From an uncultured Chlorobiaceae bacterium (GTDB lineage: Bacteria; Bacteroidota; Chlorobiia; Chlorobiales; Chlorobiaceae): DNA of 5,025 nt. The position numbers were made by a program, and so were the translations under genes. The stretch spans positions 1 through 5,025 of the forward strand of contig CAIYWF010000217.1 in NCBI GenBank assembly GCA_903929845.1, written 5' to 3'. Shown one piece after another: positions 1 to 5,025 of this stretch (positions are counted from its first letter, which is position 1; every line of letters begins with the position of its first letter). The notes below the pieces were generated by a model, which was given only the letters and a program-made list of their open reading frames with translations, was not told the origin of the DNA and ran no database searches.

Positions 1-1261
1 AGTCAGGAAACTGTCCCTCTTTGAGAAGTTCAATCTGGCTGAGCAGCTTTTCCTTTACTTCGTCCAGACTTTGACCTTCTCTCGGTTTTCCACTTAAAAT
101 ATGGGTGGAGTAGTCTTTCATCATAATCAGCATCGAACCGGCATCAAGTACTTTCTGTTGCTGGTTCAGGTTAAGGTCAATCAGACCGGCTGTCTGGTTG
201 AACAAAACCTTGTCAAGCAGGGTCAGGTAATCGGTATCGGAGCTGTTGACCCCATTGAACCGGTATCCAATGACCAGCTCTTCAGATTCAGGTCCCTTGA
301 CCTTGATGACCGAGGGTTTCGTGATATTCTCTTCAACAGCAGGCGTAAAGGGATGTACCTCTTTGGCTTGCAGCACTGAAAACTTTTCGTCAATCAGTTT
401 GATCGTCGTTTCAGGATCAAAATCGCCAGCGATACAGAGGGCCATATTGTTCGGCACATAATGGGTGCGGTAGTAATCGACAACATTTTTGATCGAGGGG
501 TTTTTCAGGTGCTCGGCCTTGCCGATGGTGGTCTGGGTCCCGTAGGTGTGTTTTTTAAAAAGTTCGGCAAAAAGATTTTCCCATATCTTGCGGCTGTCAC
601 TGTCCATGGTCATGTTTTTCTCTTCATAGACTGTTTCAAGTTCGGTATGAAAAAGTCTCATGACTGGATTGCGGAACCGTTCTGCCTCAATGGTCAGCCA
701 CTGGTCAAATTTGTTTGACGGAATATCATTGACATAGACGGTCTGTTCGACCCAGGTGTAGGCATTGGTGCCCTGCGCGCCTATCGAGCTGAGCAATTTG
801 TCATACTCATTGGGTACGGTATAGCCTGCGGCAACATTGGAGAGTGAGTCGATCTTCTTGTAGATGGTCGCCCTCTTCTCAATATTCGCAGTTGAACGGT
901 ACTGTTCGTAGAGTTCAGTAATCTTTTCAAGCTCGACATGCTCCTTTTCATAGTCAAGCGAGCCAAGGGAATCAGTTCCCTTGAAGAGCATGTGCTCAAG
1001 ATAGTGCGCAAGACCGGTTGTCTCTGCCGGGTCATTTTTGCTGCCAGCCCGAACAGCAATAGAGGTGTAGATTCTTGGCTCGTCATGGTAGGGGCTCATG
1101 TAGACGGTCAGCCCGTTTTTAAGCGTATAAATTCTAGTGTGGAGGGAATCTCCAGGAACTGTGGTGTATGGGTAAGATTTGACTTCTTTTATCATGGGTA
1201 TACAGGAAATTAAATGCAGAAAAAGTGTCACTATGATGAACATTGGGACACTGCGCTTCAT
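1..1261 (-). CDS. M16 (insulinase/pitrilysin-like) zinc metallopeptidase, predicted lipoprotein; 3' end outside the window
   Basis: This is the N-terminal 420 residues of an M16 peptidase, a family that cleaves peptides inside a two-half chamber using zinc. The inverted zinc motif HYLEH (residues 86-90) follows a typical M16 N-terminal strand region (about 45-75). The third ligand is probably E214 in ETVYEEKNM. The H90-E214 gap exceeds the usual 70-odd residues because a charged, probably helical insert fills about 98-165; I recall such inserts in Bacteroidetes/Chlorobi homologues. Residues from about 250 resemble the M16 C-terminal domain (VVDYYRTHYVPNNMALCIAGDFDP). The first 20 residues form a lipoprotein signal: basic MKR, a hydrophobic core and the lipobox LISC with Cys20. 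Ile at +2 gives no inner-membrane retention signal, so an outer-membrane anchor facing the periplasm is inferred. I chose the ATG at 1261 because it gives a compact signal peptide. An in-frame ATG at 1285 would add eight residues, and neither has a clear Shine-Dalgarno. No stop occurs before the edge, so total length is unknown; both single-unit and roughly 900-residue two-unit forms exist. Confidence 0.93.
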   Translation of the reverse strand, partial: MKRSVPMFIIVTLFLHLISCIPMIKEVKSYPYTTVPGDSLHTRIYTLKNGLTVYMSPYHDEPRIYTSIAVRAGSKNDPAETTGLAHYLEHMLFKGTDSLGSLDYEKEHVELEKITELYEQYRSTANIEKRATIYKKIDSLSNVAAGYTVPNEYDKLLSSIGAQGTNAYTWVEQTVYVNDIPSNKFDQWLTIEAERFRNPVMRLFHTELETVYEEKNMTMDSDSRKIWENLFAELFKKHTYGTQTTIGKAEHLKNPSIKNVVDYYRTHYVPNNMALCIAGDFDPETTIKLIDEKFSVLQAKEVHPFTPAVEENITKPSVIKVKGPESEELVIGYRFNGVNSSDTDYLTLLDKVLFNQTAGLIDLNLNQQQKVLDAGSMLIMMKDYSTHILSGKPREGQSLDEVKEKLLSQIELLKEGQFPD

Positions 1262-1297
1262 ACATGGTTGAAAATGATCCGGCATCAAAAAAAGATA

Positions 1298-1326
1298 ATA
1301 ATGGGATTAAAAGCAGATAATTGCAA
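1298..1326 (-). promoter_or_regulatory. Candidate sigma70-type promoter for the M16 peptidase gene
   Basis: On the minus strand a TTGCAA hexamer (1326-1321, 4 of 6 to TTGACA) lies 17 bases from CATTAT (1303-1298, 4 of 6 to TATAAT). Transcription would begin near 1291, about 30 bases before the ATG at 1261 and only about six before the alternative ATG at 1285, which mildly favours the shorter start. Matches of this quality arise by chance in AT-rich DNA, so this is a weak call. Confidence 0.25.
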
Positions 1327-1467
1327 CCGCCATAAATGACTTTTGTTCCAAAATAAGGAATTCATCCAGGCTGACGCTCTCAGAATCCGACCAATCTCAT
1401 CATATTCTATCACAGGATGTGATCATCCATAGGCAAAACTCAATTGTACCTAATCTTACATATATTC

Positions 1468-1496
1468 TTGTCGAAGAACTAACAAAGAGCTTTAAT
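1468..1496 (+). promoter_or_regulatory. Candidate sigma70-type promoter for uvrB
   Basis: TTGTCG (1468-1473, 4 of 6 to TTGACA) is separated by exactly 17 bases from TTTAAT (1491-1496, 5 of 6 to TATAAT). Predicted transcription would start near 1503 and leave a leader of about 70 bases before the uvrB ATG. An inverted repeat begins at the end of the -35 hexamer and resumes at the last base of the -10, so the promoter would sit inside a possible operator. A TATATT at 1461-1466 also resembles a -10 element but lacks a reasonable -35 at proper spacing. Confidence 0.35.
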
Positions 1497-1505
1497 AGTT
1501 CTTTG
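1472..1505. repeat. Inverted repeat bracketing the candidate uvrB -10 element
   Basis: AAGAACTA (1474-1481) is the perfect reverse complement of TAGTTCTT (1496-1503). Allowing one G-T pair, the arms extend outward to 1472 and 1505 (ten pairs). The 14-base centre contains a further AAA/TTT pairing around GAGC (1484-1493). A competing pairing exists between ACAAAGA (1482-1488) and TCTTTGT (1500-1506). The arms could be protein-binding half-sites about two helical turns apart or an RNA hairpin if transcription starts upstream. No T-run follows, so it is not an obvious intrinsic terminator. It fits neither the E. coli nor the Bacillus LexA box spacing. Confidence 0.6.
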
Positions 1506-1557
1506 TAGAAGCTTGGGTCTAAGGTGGATGCACGAGATGTGCTGTGAAAATGTCAAA

Positions 1558-1564
1558 AGAGGAG
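1558..1564 (+). promoter_or_regulatory. Shine-Dalgarno of uvrB, which decides the start
   Basis: AGAGGAG ends eight bases before the ATG at 1573, ideal spacing for a ribosome binding site. The open frame continues upstream to a TTG at 1513 and includes ATGs at 1528 and 1537, but those would add a Cys-rich stretch not expected at a UvrB N-terminus. A weaker AAGGTGG at 1521-1527 could serve the ATG at 1537. Confidence 0.75.
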
Positions 1565-1572
1565 CGTTGTTT

Positions 1573-3627
1573 ATGCGAGAGAGCGAGGGCGGAACATATC
1601 GGCTTGTCAGTCCTTATCGTCCGGCTGGTGACCAGCCGAAAGCCATTGAGGAGCTCTGTGCGGGTGTACTGTCAGGGAATCCTTATCAGACGTTGCTTGG
1701 GGTGACCGGTTCCGGAAAAACTTTTACCGTTTCTAATGTCATTACCCGTGTCAATAAACCCGTGCTGGTGATGAGCCATAACAAGACTCTTGCTGCACAG
1801 CTTTATGGTGAACTCAAGCAGTTTTTTCCTGATAATGCGGTTGAGTATTTTATCAGCTACTACGATTTTTACCAGCCTGAAGCTTATCTCCCGGCTCTTG
1901 ACAAATATATCGCGAAGGATCTGCGTATCAACGACGAGATTGAACGGCTTCGGCTGAAGGCCACCAGTGCCTTGCTGAGCGGCAGGAAGGATGTTATTGT
2001 GGTGAGTTCAGTCAGTTGTATTTACGGGCTGGGTTCTCCTGAAGACTGGAAAGCGCAGATTATTGAACTGCGTTCCGGGATGGAAAAAGATCGGGATCTC
2101 TTTCTGAAAGAGCTGATTGCCCTCCATTATATTCGTGACGATGTTCAGCCTGCTTCTGGTAAGTTCCGGGTAAGGGGAGACATTATCGATCTTGTGCCTG
2201 CACATGAAGAGCTTGCTCTCAGAATTGAGTTTTTTGGCTCCGGGATTGAAAGCATTCAGGCCTTTGATATTCATAGTGGAGAGGTGCTCGGTGTTGATGA
2301 TTACGCCTTCATCTATCCAGCCCGGCAGTTTGTTGCTGATGAGGATAAGCTTAAAGTTGCCATGCTTTCTATTGAAAACGAGCTTGCAGAGAGATTGAAC
2401 TTTTTTCGTTCAGAAAACCGCTTTCTCGAAGCTCGCAGGATAGAAGAGCGCACCCGTTACGATCTTGAGATGATGAAAGAGCTTGGCTACTGCTCCGGCA
2501 TTGAGAATTACTCACGTCATCTTTCAGGACGTCCTGCAGGCGAGCGGCCATGCTGTCTTCTTGACTATTTTCCTGATGACTATCTTGTGGTGATTGACGA
2601 ATCGCATGTGACACTTCCGCAGATACGCGGCATGTTCGGAGGTGACCGTTCACGGAAAACTATTCTGGTCGAGCATGGTTTCAGGCTTCCGTCAGCTCTC
2701 GACAACCGTCCGTTGCGTTTCGAAGAGTTTGAGGAGATGGCGCCCCAGGTTATATGTGTCAGCGCCACTCCCGGTGATCACGAACTGCTCCGCTCTGGCG
2801 GTGTGGTCGTTGAGCTGCTTGTTCGTCCTACCGGTCTGCTTGACCCTCCGGTGGAGGTACGTCCGGTCAAAGGGCAAATTGACAACCTCTTGGCAGAAAT
2901 CCGCGTCCATACAGCCAAAGGCCATAAGGTGCTTGTGATGACCCTGACCAAAAGGATGTCAGAAGACCTGCACGACTTTTTCAGAAAAACTGGTATCCGT
3001 TCGCGATATCTGCATTCAGAGATCAAGAGTCTGGAGCGGATGCAGATTCTCAGGGAGCTCAGGACTGGAGATATTGATGTTCTTGTCGGGGTAAACCTCC
3101 TGCGTGAAGGTCTCGATCTTCCGGAAGTTTCTCTCGTTGCTATTCTTGATGCTGACAAGGAGGGTTTTTTACGCAACACCCGTTCGTTGATGCAGATTGC
3201 CGGTCGAGCCGCCCGCAATCTCGACGGTTTTGTGGTGCTCTATGCCGATGTGATTACCCGATCCATTCGTGATGTGCTTGATGAAACAGCAAGGCGTCGT
3301 ACCATCCAGCAGCAATACAACGAAGAACATGGCATTACACCACGTTCAATCATAAAGTCGGTTGACCAGATTCTCGATACCACAGGGGTTGCTGATGCCG
3401 AGGAACGTTACAGAAGAAGGCGTTTTGGTCTTGAGCCAAAACCGGAAAGGGTACTTGCCGGTCTGATTGATACGCTGACCCCCGAGGCTGGGTATGCAAT
3501 GGTTGCAGAACTCCGGCTTGAAATGCAGGAGGCGGCAGTCCAGATGGAGTATGAAAAAGCTGCATATCTTCGTGATGAGATCACCAGGCTTGAACAGGCC
3601 CTGCAACGGCAGCCATCCGGGGGGTGA
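1573..3627 (+). CDS. uvrB: UvrABC system protein B, excision-repair helicase subunit
   Basis: UvrB takes damaged DNA from UvrA, verifies the lesion with its beta-hairpin and ATPase, then recruits UvrC for dual incision in the cytoplasm. The 684-residue frame is full length for the family (about 660-700). Visible in order: the N-terminal GDQPKAI signature (about 19-25); Walker A GVTGSGKT (43-50); the damage-probing hairpin region YYDFYQPEAYLP (96-107); SCIYGLGSPEDW (148-159); the UvrA-interacting region with GKFRVRGDIIDLVPA (196-210); Walker B/DESH (342-345); VSATP (396-400); RPTGLLDP (418-425); NLLREGLDLPEVSLVAILDA (508-527); motif VI QIAGRAARN (541-549); YNEEHGITP (582-590); and a C-terminal UVR motif (about 645-677) that binds UvrC. 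The start at 1573 is backed by a good Shine-Dalgarno, and the TTG at 1513 would add 20 unsupported residues. All catalytic motifs look intact. The next gene on the same strand starts 98 bases downstream. Confidence 0.98.
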   Translation: MRESEGGTYRLVSPYRPAGDQPKAIEELCAGVLSGNPYQTLLGVTGSGKTFTVSNVITRVNKPVLVMSHNKTLAAQLYGELKQFFPDNAVEYFISYYDFYQPEAYLPALDKYIAKDLRINDEIERLRLKATSALLSGRKDVIVVSSVSCIYGLGSPEDWKAQIIELRSGMEKDRDLFLKELIALHYIRDDVQPASGKFRVRGDIIDLVPAHEELALRIEFFGSGIESIQAFDIHSGEVLGVDDYAFIYPARQFVADEDKLKVAMLSIENELAERLNFFRSENRFLEARRIEERTRYDLEMMKELGYCSGIENYSRHLSGRPAGERPCCLLDYFPDDYLVVIDESHVTLPQIRGMFGGDRSRKTILVEHGFRLPSALDNRPLRFEEFEEMAPQVICVSATPGDHELLRSGGVVVELLVRPTGLLDPPVEVRPVKGQIDNLLAEIRVHTAKGHKVLVMTLTKRMSEDLHDFFRKTGIRSRYLHSEIKSLERMQILRELRTGDIDVLVGVNLLREGLDLPEVSLVAILDADKEGFLRNTRSLMQIAGRAARNLDGFVVLYADVITRSIRDVLDETARRRTIQQQYNEEHGITPRSIIKSVDQILDTTGVADAEERYRRRRFGLEPKPERVLAGLIDTLTPEAGYAMVAELRLEMQEAAVQMEYEKAAYLRDEITRLEQALQRQPSGG

Positions 3628-3725
3628 TTTTGTCTGCTGTTTGTTTATAAGTTGGGGAGAACATTATATATTAAGGGTCATTTTCCTCCCTTATTTGCTA
3701 TGCCATTCACTACAGTTTGTCTGAA
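3628..3725 (+). other. uvrB-rel intergenic spacer
   Basis: This 98-base AT-rich gap contains the weak candidate promoter described separately and a six-pair inverted repeat, TAAGGG (3672-3677) with CCCTTA (3688-3693), around a 10-base loop. No T-run follows, so I do not call a terminator. A ten-codon ORF starts at ATG 3700 and ends in TAG at 3730-3732, overlapping the rel start codon. Whether uvrB and rel are cotranscribed cannot be settled from sequence. Confidence 0.6.
3644..3672 (+). promoter_or_regulatory. Weak candidate promoter for rel
   Basis: TTTATA (3644-3649, 4 of 6 to TTGACA) lies 17 bases from TATATT (3667-3672, 5 of 6 to TATAAT). The overlapping pair TTGTTT (3641-3646) and TATATA (3665-3670) is an alternative with an 18-base spacer. 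The start would fall near 3680, giving a leader of about 45 bases. The stretch is AT-rich, so chance matches are likely. Confidence 0.3.
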
Positions 3726-5025
3726 ATGTTAGCCCAGATTGAAAAAGGTCATTACAATAAGCTCCACGAGATTCTCCAGCTCTCACGCAAAAATCTCAAA
3801 AATTTTGATGAATCGCTGATTCAGCGGGCTTTTTTTATGTGCTACCGGGCTCATGAGGGAGAAAAGAGGGCTTCAGGTGAGCCGTTTTTCTACCATCCGG
3901 TCGAAGTTGCCACCATTTTGCTCAATGAACTTCCCCTTGATGGCGTTTCTGTTGCGGCGGCACTTTTACATGATGTAATTGAGGATAGTGGCTATACTTA
4001 TGAAGACATTGTCGCCGAACTGGGGGTTGAAGTAGCTGATATTGTTGAAGGGCTCACCAAGATCTCCGGAATCATGATCAACCGTGAGAATACCCAGGCG
4101 GAAGGTTTTCGTAAAATGCTGCTCTCGATGGTCAAGGATATCAGGGTTATTCTCATCAAGTTCTGCGACCGTCTGCACAACATGAGGACGCTTGAGTCGC
4201 TCCCGGAGCACCGCCGTCTGAAGATTGCTCTTGAGACTCGGGATATATACGCTCCTCTTGCACATCGGTTTGGCCTTGGAAAAATGAAGGTTGAATTCGA
4301 AAACCTTGCACTCAAGTTTATCGATCCGGAGATGTACGATTTTATGCAGCAGAAAATTCGTATTGGCAAGGGAGATCGGGTCAACTACCTCAACAAAATG
4401 ATTGAGCCTATCAAGGCTGATCTTGAACAGCAAGGGTTCAAGGTTGAGGTGCAGGGACGGGCAAAGCATCTTTTTTCGATATACAACAAGATGCGCAACA
4501 AGAACAAGAGCTTTGAGGATATTCACGATCTTTACGGTATCAGAGTGATTATTGATACGGAGCGTATTGCAGAATGCTTTTCAGTCTACGGGTTTATCAC
4601 ACAGAAATATCCCCCGGTTCCACAGTACTTCAAGGATTATATTTCAATACCCAAGCATAATGGATATCAGTCACTGCATTCTGCCATTATCGGCCCGAGG
4701 GGCCATATGGTTGAACTGCAGATTCGTACCATGCGCATGCATGAGTTTGCTGAGCTTGGTGTAGCTGCCCATTGGCGATACAAGGAAAAAATTTCAAGGG
4801 ATGATGCAAACATTGATTCTTTTCTTCGCTGGGCGAGAGAGTTGATCAAGGATGCAGACTCTGCAGCCGCATTTATGGAGGGGTTCAAGCTTAACCTCTA
4901 TCATGACGAGATCTACGTTTTCACTCCAAAAGGAGATATGAAAACCATGCCGGCAGGTGCCACGCCGATAGATTTTGCTTATGCTATTCATACTGAGGTT
5001 GGCAACGGCTGTATCGGGGCCAAGG
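3726..5025 (+). CDS. relA/spoT: Bifunctional (p)ppGpp synthetase/hydrolase (RelA/SpoT homologue), 3' end outside the window
   Basis: Long RSH proteins make (p)ppGpp from ATP and GTP/GDP and degrade it, setting the stringent response on or near the ribosome. The visible 433 residues cover three domains. The HD hydrolase (about 30-180) keeps its Mn-site residues: H57 in FYHP, HDVIED (82-87), D148 and N152 in CDRLHNMRTL. The synthetase (about 240-350) has GRAKH with R245 and K247, D268 in IHDLYGIRVI, NGYQSLH with the guanine-stacking Y314, E330 in VELQIRT, and GVAAHWRYKE. A TGS domain begins at about 396 (VFTPKGD) and is cut by the edge; family members usually reach about 700-780 residues with helical and ACT domains. 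Both active sites look intact, so it is called bifunctional. One oddity is YFKD (301-304) where bifunctional enzymes usually have RXKD. The ATG at 3726 gives a natural N-terminus but has no clear Shine-Dalgarno; an in-frame TTG at 3717 is an alternative. It follows uvrB on the same strand. Confidence 0.96.
   Translation, partial: MLAQIEKGHYNKLHEILQLSRKNLKNFDESLIQRAFFMCYRAHEGEKRASGEPFFYHPVEVATILLNELPLDGVSVAAALLHDVIEDSGYTYEDIVAELGVEVADIVEGLTKISGIMINRENTQAEGFRKMLLSMVKDIRVILIKFCDRLHNMRTLESLPEHRRLKIALETRDIYAPLAHRFGLGKMKVEFENLALKFIDPEMYDFMQQKIRIGKGDRVNYLNKMIEPIKADLEQQGFKVEVQGRAKHLFSIYNKMRNKNKSFEDIHDLYGIRVIIDTERIAECFSVYGFITQKYPPVPQYFKDYISIPKHNGYQSLHSAIIGPRGHMVELQIRTMRMHEFAELGVAAHWRYKEKISRDDANIDSFLRWARELIKDADSAAAFMEGFKLNLYHDEIYVFTPKGDMKTMPAGATPIDFAYAIHTEVGNGCIGAK

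Larger units (their letters stand above)
1262..1572. other. Divergent intergenic region between the M16 peptidase gene and uvrB
   Basis: These 311 bases are AT-rich and hold no convincing gene on either strand. The left part should carry the promoter of the minus-strand peptidase and the right part that of uvrB. Besides the candidate promoters and inverted repeat listed separately, there is a short hairpin at 1415-1428 (GGATG, loop TGAT, CATCC) and another at 1341-1353 (TTTTG, loop TTC, CAAAA). Both are too short to assign a role. I see no tRNA, no riboswitch-like fold and no tandem repeat here. Confidence 0.8.

Noticed and set aside
101..1213. Several plus-strand open frames of 71-92 codons and a minus-strand frame at 781-1086
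   Set aside because: All overlap the M16 peptidase frame on the minus strand, which reads through the whole stretch without a stop and carries HXXEH and family motifs.
1472..1505. LexA/SOS box upstream of uvrB
   Set aside because: The GAAC and GTTC elements are too far apart for a known LexA operator, and no CTGT-N8-ACAG match was seen nearby.
1513..1572. N-terminal extension of UvrB from a TTG at 1513
   Set aside because: The ATG at 1573 has a well-placed Shine-Dalgarno and yields a normal UvrB N-terminus; the extra 20 residues look unlike the family.
2778..3218. 146-codon open frame on the minus strand rich in Arg and Ser
   Set aside because: Antisense to conserved UvrB helicase motifs; the Arg/Ser-rich composition is typical of a shadow frame.
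3608..3645. Possible intrinsic terminator just after uvrB
   Set aside because: CATCC can pair with GGGTG around the stop codon, but the stem is short and includes a G-T pair, and only four T residues follow before the run is broken.
3966..4526. 186-codon open frame on the minus strand
   Set aside because: It lies wholly antisense to the rel gene, whose HD and synthetase motifs are unmistakable; the minus-strand protein shows no recognisable motif.

Overview
The window looks like ordinary chromosomal housekeeping sequence from a Gram-negative bacterium. The proteins read most like those of green sulfur bacteria (Chlorobi) or a relative: an M16 peptidase with the long insert common in the Bacteroidetes/Chlorobi group, a UvrB, and one bifunctional Rel/SpoT protein. 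Base composition is moderate, with GC a little under half by eye. The taxon is inferred from protein style, not from a search. I see no mobile elements, RNA genes, CRISPR arrays or phage features.

Layout: (1) Positions 1-1261, minus strand, hold the N-terminal 420 codons of a predicted lipoprotein M16 zinc metallopeptidase whose 3' end lies beyond the left edge. (2) Positions 1262-1572 are a divergent intergenic region with candidate promoters for both flanking genes and an inverted repeat that brackets the candidate uvrB -10 element. (3) Positions 1573-3627, plus strand, are a complete uvrB, the nucleotide excision repair damage-verification helicase. (4) Positions 3628-3725 are a 98-base gap with a weak candidate promoter and a tiny ORF overlapping the next start codon. 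(5) Positions 3726-5025, plus strand, hold the first 433 codons of a bifunctional (p)ppGpp synthetase/hydrolase that runs off the right edge.

uvrB and rel are collinear and could be cotranscribed, but the gap and candidate promoter also allow separate expression. They share no pathway beyond stress survival. The M16 gene is divergent and functionally unrelated as far as the sequence shows. I found no convincing undescribed system. The points most worth a second look are the Tyr in place of Arg in the RXKD motif of the Rel synthetase, the inverted repeat at the candidate uvrB promoter, and the lipoprotein M16 peptidase with its extended zinc-ligand spacing.
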